From an uncultured Bacilli bacterium (lineage in GTDB: Bacteria > Bacillota_I > Bacilli_A > RF39 > UBA660): a stretch of 9,955 nucleotides of DNA. The notes under the pieces are model-generated. The model saw nothing but the letters and a program-made list of their open reading frames with translations, ran no database searches and was not told the DNA's origin. Made by a program: the position numbers and the translations under genes. This document shows, one piece after another, positions 1-5,225 of this stretch. The stretch spans positions 1-9,955 of the forward strand of contig CAJUTW010000048.1 in assembly GCA_910589335.1 (NCBI GenBank), read 5' to 3'. Positions within the stretch are counted from its first letter, which is position 1, and every line of letters starts with the position of its first letter.

Positions 1-2
1 GG

Positions 3-482
3 CAAATATTCGATGAAACTAAACTTTATGAATTTAGAAAATCGCCATTGAGAGATGAATTACTTAACAAAAAAATTTACGTATATTCTGCCAAAGAAGA
101 TAAAGCAATTATTGGATATTTTAAAGTAAGCGATATTTTAAATGGTAACATAGATGAGATTTTACGTGCTACAGGATATGATAAGAGACAAGATGGTTAT
201 GAAATAGTTGAATATTATGGGAAAAATAATCCGAATTGTTACGCTTTACATTTGTATGATGTTACTGAATTTGAAGAATATTTATCATTAAGAAATATGA
301 GAAGTATTTCAAAAAATGCTGATATGCCACAATACATTAAATTTATTTATGATAACGATCCATTATATGAGGTTATTAGAGAATGGGATGAAGCATTTAG
401 TTTAGATGGAAACTTATGTGACAATCCTAGCAAAACAAAACAAATGATATTGCAAAAAGCTAGAATGAAAGGAAGAAAATAA
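3..482 (+). CDS. ASCH/PUA-like domain protein, 5' partial
   Basis: The reading frame is open to the left window edge, so the gene starts outside; 159 residues are visible. The first visible residues contain E-T-K-L-Y-E-F-R, which fits the ASCH-domain signature (G)xKxxExR with the Gly replaced by Glu. It is followed by a strand-rich segment (IYVYSA...IIGYF) typical of small PUA-like ASCH proteins that in full begin a few residues upstream with a 'K-P-x-Y' segment. A Met-like start at TTG 48 would cut through this motif and has no SD, so I reject it. ASCH proteins are thought to bind RNA or modified nucleotides; the substrate here is unknown. The last codons carry an A-rich SD (around AAAGGAAG) for the next gene, which begins 1 base after the stop, so the two are co-transcribed. 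The C-terminal 60 residues are not recognised. Confidence 0.75.
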   Translation, partial: QIFDETKLYEFRKSPLRDELLNKKIYVYSAKEDKAIIGYFKVSDILNGNIDEILRATGYDKRQDGYEIVEYYGKNNPNCYALHLYDVTEFEEYLSLRNMRSISKNADMPQYIKFIYDNDPLYEVIREWDEAFSLDGNLCDNPSKTKQMILQKARMKGRK

Positions 483-483
483 T

Positions 484-825
484 ATGGAACACGAAATGAA
501 ATTACAACCTGAGTATTATAATTTTATACTTAATGGTACTAAAAGAATTGAAATAAGACTTTTTGATGAAAAAAGACAACAAATTAAGATTGGAGATACA
601 ATTAAATTTTTAAAAGAACCTGAATTGAATGAGTCATTTAACGCTAATGTTGTTGGATTATTAAGATACAACACTTTTGAAGAAATGTTTAGAGATTTTG
701 ATATTTCTGTTTTATCTGATAAATCTATGACTAAAGAAGAATTAATTGGCGTTCTTGAGCAATTCTATACTAAAGAAAAACAAGAACAATATGGTGTTTT
801 AGGAATTAGAATTGAATTAATATAA
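484..825 (+). CDS. ASCH-domain protein, second of a tandem pair
   Basis: A 113-residue protein that is essentially one ASCH domain. The signature G18-x-K20-x-x-E23-x-R25 is intact in the segment NGTKRIEIR, followed by an 'IKIGDTIKF' strand as in other ASCH/PUA-fold proteins. E. coli YqfB, an ASCH-fold N4-acetylcytidine amidohydrolase, has a catalytic Thr at the position occupied here by Glu23, so that activity should not be transferred to this protein. The ATG lies 1 base after the upstream stop with AAAGGAAG just before it. An internal Met5 is possible but lacks its own SD. The gene ends directly at an intrinsic terminator. The pair sits beside a relaxase remnant and is probably mobile-element cargo. 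RNA or nucleotide binding is a family-level inference. Confidence 0.8.
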   Translation: MEHEMKLQPEYYNFILNGTKRIEIRLFDEKRQQIKIGDTIKFLKEPELNESFNANVVGLLRYNTFEEMFRDFDISVLSDKSMTKEELIGVLEQFYTKEKQEQYGVLGIRIELI

Positions 826-870
826 AAGATGGCAATGAGAATTTATCTCTCAAAGTCATCTTTTTCTTTG
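825..870 (+). terminator. Intrinsic terminator after the ASCH pair
   Basis: Interrupted hairpin: AAAGATG (825-831) pairs with CATCTTT (857-863), and inside it TGAGA pairs with TCTCA around a 5-base loop. A T-rich tract follows (861-869). It overlaps the 3' end of the convergent relaxase remnant, so it separates the two converging units; the A-run on the left may let it work in both directions. Confidence 0.65.
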
Positions 871-1987
871 CTTAAATCTAATTCTTCAACGTCATTATCA
901 TCTAAAACCTTATCATCATACATATCATTAACAACATCAATATATTTATCATCTTTATCATACCAACTATGAAGTTTATCGTATAAAAAAGATATTAGTT
1001 TTTCAAATTTATCTTTCCAATAATCTAGTGTATTTTTTAAACCTTGCATTTTAGATTTTAAAGATGATATTTCATTATCTTTTTCTTTAATTGTATCATT
1101 TAAAGTTTTAACTCTTAAATTGAGTGCCTCATTATTTTCAGTAAGAGTTTTAATCTTATTATTTTATCTTTTAATTGTTCGTTAGCATTAACTAGTGTAT
1201 TAGATAAAGTTTGTATTTTATCATATTCTTTACTAGTGTCATTAACTTGATCGATAAAGTTGATAAAAGAATCTTTATCTTCTTTTGATAAAATGTAATT
1301 ATCTTTATTTAATTTAGATACTTTCAATTTATCAATTTTATCTTTTATATCTATAGAGTTTTGTTTTAACTCTGAAGATTTTTTATTTGCTTGTTTTAAT
1401 TTTTCATTATTCTTTTCAATTTGTTTTTTCATTTCTATATAGTTATCCATATTAGATACAGGAATATCTCGATTTCTACCTTTTTGTTTTTTCTTTAAGG
1501 TTGAATCTAAACTATAAACTTGATTAAATTCTTCAATACATAAAGTTCTCATTTTATCTTGTAATCTAATTAGTGATTCTTTAGTAAACACATCAGATGT
1601 ACCAACTTGTTTTTCCATACCATTTTTGTTTTTATATTTTATTGAGACTCCAACAATATGTAAGTGTGGGCTTGTTTCATCATAATGAATAATAGCACTA
1701 GCTACCTTAAAATTAGGAACTAATAATTCTAAATCATCAACTTGTTTTTTATAAACTTCTGACATTCTCTTTTTAAATGTTTCATCTTTAGTATCCCAAT
1801 ATTCTTTATTTCCTAGTTCAAGAATAATCTCACAGGCAAGATCCTTTTTCTCATTATTAGATACATTATCAAAATTATCATCTATCATACGACTAGGTCT
1901 AGATTGTTTAGAATTATATTCTAATCTTGCTTCTTCAAACTCACTTAAATATAATTTTTTAACATCATCCAGTGGAGAAGAAGTACC
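843..1987 (-). pseudogene. MobV/Pre-type relaxase remnant (N-terminus lost, frameshifted)
   Basis: Two open stretches make one decayed plasmid mobilisation (MobV, 'plasmid recombination enzyme') gene. The frame covering 1115-1987 has the segment EARLEYNSKQSRPSRM, then the relaxase histidine motif H-Y-D-E-T-S-P-H-L-H (HxDExxPHxH) near 1660-1687, then a Lys/Glu-rich coiled coil. It breaks at the T run 1162-1165. The frame covering 843-1163 resumes the same coiled coil (KTLTENNEALNLRVKTLND) and ends in KDDFER, a C-terminus I recall from gut MobV proteins. Restoring one base in that run joins them. Upstream of 1987 the frame meets several stops and there is no candidate start. The N-terminal region with the HN-x-R motif and catalytic histidine is missing, so nicking activity should be lost. 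A sequencing slip could explain the frameshift but not the N-terminal loss. Confidence 0.8.
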
Positions 1988-2009
1988 TTATAAACTTTAT
2001 GATGTTTAC

Positions 2010-2038
2010 TTGTTAAAAAAATTAACATATAGTATAAT
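2010..2038 (+). promoter_or_regulatory. Promoter of the small hydrophobic peptide mRNA
   Basis: TTGTTA (2010-2015), exactly 17 bases, then a perfect TATAAT (2033-2038). Predicted transcription start is near 2045, leaving a leader of about 60 bases before the ATG at 2105. It begins only about 20 bases from where the relaxase remnant stops being readable. Confidence 0.8.
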
Positions 2039-2104
2039 CAGTTTAGGGAATATCAGTTGTTGAGTGTCTACCTCTAATCTTTTATAGAGAGGAGGTTTGA
2101 TAAA

Positions 2105-2197
2105 ATGAAAACTAAAACTTTCATAGTAAAAGTTTTAAAGCTCGTTGCTATCATTTTATTACTCTCTACCTTATTGTTGTTAGCAATAAAAAAATGA
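2105..2197 (+). CDS. Small hydrophobic peptide, candidate type I toxin
   Basis: A 30-codon ORF, ATG at 2105 and TGA at 2195-2197. The SD GGAGG (2091-2095) is very strong, with 9 bases to the ATG. The peptide has a basic start (MKTKTFIVKVLK), one hydrophobic helix of about 17-19 residues (roughly residues 10-28, Leu/Ile-rich) and a Lys-Lys end, so it should insert in the membrane. Codons 4-11 lie in a perfect 9-bp hairpin (2113-2121 with 2129-2137). It has its own consensus promoter and terminator, and an antisense RNA converges on its stop codon and 3' UTR. Size, topology and antisense arrangement fit type I toxins such as TxpA, BsrG or Fst, but I do not recognise its sequence as any of them. 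A leader peptide is less likely because no gene follows. Confidence 0.7.
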   Translation: MKTKTFIVKVLKLVAIILLLSTLLLLAIKK

Positions 2198-2225
2198 CAC
2201 TTAATTCTCCATTGAATTAAATGTC
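2188..2225 (-). terminator. Terminator of the antisense RNA
   Basis: Hairpin between 2196-2206 and 2215-2225 with an 8-base loop. On the minus strand all 11 positions pair (one as G-U), followed by A and seven Ts (2194-2188). On the plus strand the G-U position becomes a C-A mismatch and no T run follows at 2226. The hairpin is therefore directional and belongs to the antisense RNA. It overlaps the peptide's stop codon. Confidence 0.75.
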
Positions 2226-2243
2226 TTCACAATTCATTGGGTA

Positions 2244-2280
2244 GACATTCAACTCGCAAAAACTGAATGTTCCCTTTTTT
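2244..2280 (+). terminator. Terminator of the peptide mRNA
   Basis: ACATTCA (2245-2251) pairs with TGAATGT (2264-2270), extended by a G-U at 2244/2271, around a 12-base loop. TCCC and a T run (2275-2280) follow. Its left arm is the same sequence that can pair with the mRNA leader at 2059-2072, so the terminator hairpin and the 5'-3' lock exclude each other. Confidence 0.65.
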
Positions 2281-2308
2281 ATTTTATGCAAGTTTCCTTG
2301 ACATATTC

Positions 2309-2337
2309 ATAATAACATAAAAAAAGACTTTTGACAA
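2309..2337 (-). promoter_or_regulatory. Promoter of the antisense RNA
   Basis: On the minus strand: TTGTCA (2337-2332), 17-base spacer, TATTAT (2314-2309). Each box matches the consensus in 5 of 6 positions. Predicted start is near 2302. The -35 box lies within the hairpin of the tRNA terminator and the spacer contains that terminator's T tract, so both signals share the same DNA. Confidence 0.65.
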
Positions 2338-2341
2338 GTCT
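2319..2341 (-). terminator. Terminator downstream of tRNA-Met
   Basis: On the minus strand AGACTT pairs with AAGTCT (2341-2336 with 2330-2325) around a 5-base loop, followed immediately by seven Ts (2325-2319, the first also being the closing stem base). It lies about 40 bases past the tRNA 3' end. It overlaps the antisense RNA promoter. Confidence 0.55.
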
Positions 2342-2348
2342 CTTATCT

Positions 2349-2368
2349 AAAGTTCGAAAAAGTTCGAA
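2349..2368. repeat. Perfect tandem 10-bp repeat beside the tRNA 3' end
   Basis: AAAGTTCGAA occurs twice head-to-tail with no gap. Each copy holds the palindrome TTCGAA, and the second extends to the 8-bp palindrome GTTCGAAC. The spacing is one helical turn, so both would face the same side of the DNA. The tRNA T-loop at 2398-2403 is a third TTCGAA. Possible protein-binding or attachment-site arm; function unknown. Confidence 0.6.
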
Positions 2369-2380
2369 CAGATTTCCCAA

Positions 2381-2457
2381 TGGTAGCGCCGGAGAGATTC
2401 GAACTCACGACCTATCGGGTATGAACCGATTGCTCTAGCCAACTGAGCTACAGCGCC
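2381..2457 (-). tRNA. tRNA-Met (CAT), elongator type
   Basis: A 77-base tRNA with encoded CCA. The anticodon stem ATCGG/CCGAT encloses loop TTCATAC, giving anticodon CAT. The D-arm begins GCTCAG and the T-loop is TTCGAAT. The acceptor stem GGCGCTG pairs with CGGCGCT using G1-U72 and U6-G67 wobbles. The same wobble pattern and GGCG...CGCTACCA ends occur in the Bacillus elongator tRNA-Met as I recall it. The initiator tRNA would instead show an unpaired C1 and three G-C pairs above the anticodon; here the stem is ATCGG, so elongator Met is preferred over initiator. Ile2 (lysidine-modified CAT) is the remaining alternative. The T-stem has one U-U mismatch. Its 3' end faces the mobile segment. 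Confidence 0.93.
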
Positions 2458-2476
2458 ATTTCTTAAATACATTTAA

Positions 2477-2505
2477 ATTGTATCAAATAAAAAAACAAAT
2501 TGCAA
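2477..2505 (-). promoter_or_regulatory. tRNA-Met promoter
   Basis: On the minus strand: TTGCAA (2505-2500), 17-base spacer ending in TGA, then TACAAT (2482-2477), making an extended -10. The predicted start near 2470 is about 13 bases before the mature 5' end of the tRNA. Confidence 0.75.
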
Positions 2506-2518
2506 TAGTTTTTTTATA

Positions 2519-2549
2519 TTTAATAAAGAAAAAAATCTCTTTTATTAAA
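2519..2549 (-). terminator. Possible terminator hairpin after the AAA+ gene
   Basis: TTTAATAAA (2519-2527) and TTTATTAAA (2541-2549) are perfectly complementary across a 13-base loop, just past the stop of the ClpX-like gene. The stem is all A-T and no clean T run follows on the minus strand, so termination here is only plausible. Confidence 0.3.
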
Positions 2550-2561
2550 GAAACTTTTATT

Positions 2562-4193
2562 CTATTTTTTTACTAACTGAAAATTACTTGGATCACTTAC
2601 AGTCTTCTCTGTCAAAATAACTTCACTATAAATTCCACGATTATCTTTTTTATAAATTTCATCAAAAGCACACCATGTACTCTCATCTATAATTGCATTT
2701 AACCCACGTGCACCTGTTCCTCTTTCTTCTGCTCTTTTAGCAATCAAATAAGAGTAAGCATCTGTAAATGTCAATTTAACTCCAAGTTCTGCAAATATTT
2801 TTTCTTGAATTTTGATTGCAGAGTCACTACCTTCTAACATAACTTTTTTTATTTCTTCTGCATAAAAATCTTTTAGTTTAATAATTGATATTCTTCCAAC
2901 TAATTCATCGGGAACTAAACCTTTCTTTACAAAATCTTTCGCTGTTACTTCTCTTTTAATTTTACCAACAGATCCATTAAATCCAACTTTTCCATTTTCT
3001 ACCAAATTATTTAAAACATCAGTATATGCTCCAGCTAATAAAACTATCATCTTACTTGTGTCTATTTTTACTGTTCTTTTTTTACTATGCATATTATCAG
3101 TTGCTTCATAAACACTTCCTTCAATAAAAGGTAACAATAAATTTAGCACCCCTTTTCCACTTATATCTGAATTTTTATTAGATGACTTTTTATCGATTTC
3201 GTCAAAGGAAATTATTGCTTGTTCAGTCTTTTCTAAATCATATCCACAACTTTCATACAAGTCCCATAGCTCTTCTTCAATATCTCTTCCTATATAACCA
3301 GGAACAGTTAAAGAAGTAGCATTTATTTTTTTAAAAGGTCTTTCAAAATATTTTGAAACTAATGTTGCAAGTTTTGTTTTTCCAACACCAGTAGCTCCAA
3401 CTAATAAAATCCCTTCTTTTTTCTTAATCGGATTCATTTCTTTTCTAACCATTTCAACAATTAAACGTCTTGCTGCTTCATCTTGACATATTAAACTTTC
3501 AGTTACTTTCAAAAAAACATCATCAATATCTATATCTTTATAAGTACATATTTGCTTAGTCTCGCTATCAATAACTAAACTATTTTTTTCTGATTCTTGA
3601 GTAGTTTCTTCATCTAACAAAGTTCCTTCAACTTTTAAATCAATAGTATCTATCGCAGATTCTATATCATTATAAGTTTTAATAAGAGAACTTTTAATTT
3701 CTTTTAATTCATCAATACTGTATTTATCATAAATAATATCTAATATCAATTCTTCAATTTCAGGAGACATATTTTCATCATCTTCTTCATATTCCTCTTC
3801 TTCATCAAAATAACCTCTGTCTTCCATATAAATTAACTTTTCTAAATTTATTGTTATTAATCTTTTTGAATCAGTACCATCATTAATTGATAAAATTATA
3901 GCACTTTTTGTTAAATCTTCAAATTCAGAAATTTTTTCTTTTAAAGTTAAAATTTCTTCTTCTACTACACTATTTAAATCTTTTAATGAAATTATATTAA
4001 AAAATAGCCCCATATTATTCTTTAAAAAACTATTAGAATCTAATATATTTAAATAATTATTACCATTCTCATCTTCAAATACTTTAGTATTTTCATTATA
4101 CTTTCCTATTATATAATGACTTGAAATATATATATAATAATTTTCTTTCAATCGATATCTTTTCATTGCAGTAGCCAAATATTTTTCCAACAA
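2562..4193 (-). CDS. ClpX-like AAA+ unfoldase with a non-canonical N-terminal region
   Basis: A 543-residue protein whose C-terminal half (about 225-525) is a ClpX/HslU-type AAA+ module. It has Walker A G266ATGVGKT273, a pore loop G299-Y-I-G302, Walker B IISFDEID (D331, E332), a 'GxGVLNLLLPFIEGSV' helix matching ClpX, an arginine-finger segment VGR434, and sensor 2 GARG (494-497). V403-G404-F405 lies where ClpX has its IGF ClpP-docking loop. The first ~220 residues lack the ClpX zinc-binding domain (no CxxC pair); they include an acidic patch (about 130-145) and predicted helices. The likely start is TTG at 4193 or 4190 behind the strong SD AGAGGTGAGG; ATG codon 10 has none. It has its own promoter. 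Role inferred: ATP-driven protein unfolding, perhaps with ClpP. It may be an extra paralogue and should not be named clpX. Confidence 0.85.
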   Translation of the reverse strand: MLEKYLATAMKRYRLKENYYIYISSHYIIGKYNENTKVFEDENGNNYLNILDSNSFLKNNMGLFFNIISLKDLNSVVEEEILTLKEKISEFEDLTKSAIILSINDGTDSKRLITINLEKLIYMEDRGYFDEEEEYEEDDENMSPEIEELILDIIYDKYSIDELKEIKSSLIKTYNDIESAIDTIDLKVEGTLLDEETTQESEKNSLVIDSETKQICTYKDIDIDDVFLKVTESLICQDEAARRLIVEMVRKEMNPIKKKEGILLVGATGVGKTKLATLVSKYFERPFKKINATSLTVPGYIGRDIEEELWDLYESCGYDLEKTEQAIISFDEIDKKSSNKNSDISGKGVLNLLLPFIEGSVYEATDNMHSKKRTVKIDTSKMIVLLAGAYTDVLNNLVENGKVGFNGSVGKIKREVTAKDFVKKGLVPDELVGRISIIKLKDFYAEEIKKVMLEGSDSAIKIQEKIFAELGVKLTFTDAYSYLIAKRAEERGTGARGLNAIIDESTWCAFDEIYKKDNRGIYSEVILTEKTVSDPSNFQLVKK

Positions 4194-4212
4194 ACCTCAC
4201 CTCTTGAAGTAT

Positions 4213-4241
4213 ACTATAATAAATTTCTTCACTTTAGTCAA
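4213..4241 (-). promoter_or_regulatory. Promoter of the ClpX-like gene
   Basis: On the minus strand: TTGACT (4241-4236), 17-base spacer, TATAGT (4218-4213); each box matches consensus in 5 of 6 positions. Predicted start is near 4206, giving a very short leader before the SD. No CtsR heptad pair or CIRCE repeat is visible around it. Confidence 0.75.
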
Positions 4242-4253
4242 TTTAACTTTTAA

Positions 4254-5156
4254 TTACCGATAATTTACATTATTATCAAACTTTTCAACAATCTTAATAA
4301 TTTTAGAAGATATTAATTTAATTTTATTTAAAATTAAAGATTTAAAAAACTTCTTTTTAGAATATTCTACTTCCAAATTATAAATATCATTTAAAAAGAC
4401 AATAAGTTCATTATAACTATTGTTTTTACCTACAATATTATCAAACCACTTATCTATATCATAAATTTCCCCAGTTATTCTTAAATTTTCTAAAGTCTTA
4501 ATAAAAGTTTTATTACTTAATATTTTTTTACAAACAAAACTTCCTAAATAATATGATTTTGATTTATAATTAAAATTTGTTTCATTATTAATAGCATAAA
4601 TTGTATTACTAAAAAAAGAATTAGAACTATCAAAAGTCTTAATAATATTTATTATATCTTCAGTTTGTTTTGTATTAATAATTTCTTCTAATATATAAGA
4701 AGCTTCTTTTTTAACAAAAGATAAATCACCTTTTTTATAAATACGATAAGTCAAACCTGTTCTAAGATAAATATAATTTTTAGTAATTTTAATTTCATTA
4801 TTATAAGAATTTATTGCATGGTTAAATTCATGAATTAAATTATCCAATAATTCTATTAAACTTATATTATTATAATTTTGTACTATCATATATTTATTTG
4901 TAAAATAAGAGTTTTCCCTGCATCTTAAAGAAGTAGTATAATAAGCTTTAACAACTTTATTTTCTTGATTACTACAAATAATTTTAATATTTTCAAAAGT
5001 TTTTCTTATTAAATTTTCTCTTTTTATCCCATATTTAATTATAAAAGCAGGAATTATAATATATAGAAGATGTCTAATATTACTATCATAATTAAATTTA
5101 TCACAAATCATATCAATATATTTATGTTCTTTTTCTATCAATTTATTACTGTCCAT
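4254..5156 (-). CDS. HExxH metallopeptidase-like protein, family not recognised
   Basis: A 300-residue protein when started at ATG 5156, which follows the SD AGGTGA with suitable spacing. A longer start at 5231 would place its first 25 residues across the previous gene's terminator, so I reject it. The segment LIHEFNHAIN contains a zinc-site motif H109-E110-x-x-H113. About 44-45 residues later a LEEIIN segment (E157/E158) could supply a third ligand in gluzincin style. No signal peptide is seen; residues 31-41 are hydrophobic but short. The rest is Lys/Asn/Ile-rich and matches nothing I know, and the C-terminus is basic. It has its own extended -10 promoter and lies between a terminator and the ClpX-like gene's promoter. 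Zinc peptidase activity is inferred from the motif alone. Confidence 0.6.
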   Translation of the reverse strand: MDSNKLIEKEHKYIDMICDKFNYDSNIRHLLYIIIPAFIIKYGIKRENLIRKTFENIKIICSNQENKVVKAYYTTSLRCRENSYFTNKYMIVQNYNNISLIELLDNLIHEFNHAINSYNNEIKITKNYIYLRTGLTYRIYKKGDLSFVKKEASYILEEIINTKQTEDIINIIKTFDSSNSFFSNTIYAINNETNFNYKSKSYYLGSFVCKKILSNKTFIKTLENLRITGEIYDIDKWFDNIVGKNNSYNELIVFLNDIYNLEVEYSKKKFFKSLILNKIKLISSKIIKIVEKFDNNVNYR

Positions 5157-5172
5157 TAAATCACCTATTATT

Positions 5173-5201
5173 AGTATACCATTTATATTTTCTAATAATA
5201 A
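5173..5201 (-). promoter_or_regulatory. Promoter of the HExxH gene
   Basis: On the minus strand TATACT (5178-5173) is preceded by TGG, making an extended -10. At 17 bases upstream only a weak -35 (TTATTA) is found. The predicted start near 5166 leaves a leader of about 10 bases carrying the SD. Confidence 0.55.
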
Positions 5202-5225
5202 AAAAAGAATTAAATAATAATTCTT
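5198..5225 (-). terminator. Terminator after the DUF362 gene
   Basis: TAATTCTT (5218-5225) pairs with AAGAATTA (5205-5212) over a 5-base loop, an 8-bp perfect stem that reaches into the stop codon. On the minus strand a T run follows (5206-5200). It ends the SDR-DUF362 operon. Confidence 0.65.

Larger units (their letters stand above)
2059..2253 (+). promoter_or_regulatory. Long-range 5'-3' pairing and SD-masking elements of the peptide mRNA
   Basis: Leader segment 2059-2072 (GTTGAGTGTCTACC) is complementary to 2240-2253 (GGTAGACATTCAAC): 14 pairs with a single G-U, extendable by another G-U. The pair brackets the whole ORF. The same leader segment continues into ACCTCT (2070-2075), which can pair with the Shine-Dalgarno region AGAGAGGAGGT (2086-2096) in two registers. 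The 3' segment also forms one arm of the mRNA terminator hairpin. These are alternative structures in one RNA. 5'-3' closure that keeps a toxin mRNA silent is known for Hok, AapA1 and BsrG-type systems; that it works this way here is inference. Confidence 0.6.
2188..2302 (-). ncRNA. Antisense RNA, candidate type I antitoxin
   Basis: Predicted transcript of about 115 bases on the minus strand, from near 2302 (7 bases past a TATTAT -10 box) to the U run at 2194-2188. No ORF or SD is visible in it. It is fully complementary to the last codons, stop and entire 3' UTR of the hydrophobic-peptide mRNA (about 2188-2280). This is the convergent, 3'-overlapping layout of txpA/ratA and bsrG/SR4. Because the mRNA 3' UTR segment 2240-2253 also pairs with the mRNA leader, the antisense RNA would compete for the same bases. 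Promoter, transcript span and terminator are all read from sequence; expression is not shown. Confidence 0.65.

Noticed and set aside
48..50. TTG 48 as start of the first ASCH protein
   Set aside because: The frame is open to the window edge and the ASCH signature lies upstream of this codon; no SD.
843..1049. Independent 68-residue gene
   Set aside because: The frame continues upstream as relaxase coiled coil to 1163 and has no SD at its Met; it is the frameshifted C-terminus of the relaxase remnant.
1985..2010. oriT-like sequence (ACTTTATGATG) upstream of the relaxase remnant, recalling the pMV158 origin of transfer
   Set aside because: Only a short partial resemblance with no convincing inverted repeat or nick site; easily chance in AT-rich DNA.
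2105..2197. Peptide as a regulatory leader (attenuator) peptide
   Set aside because: No gene follows on the same strand; a terminator ends the transcript and the tRNA and later genes are on the other strand.
2298..2303. TTGACA on the plus strand as a -35 box
   Set aside because: No -10 box at a suitable distance on that strand.
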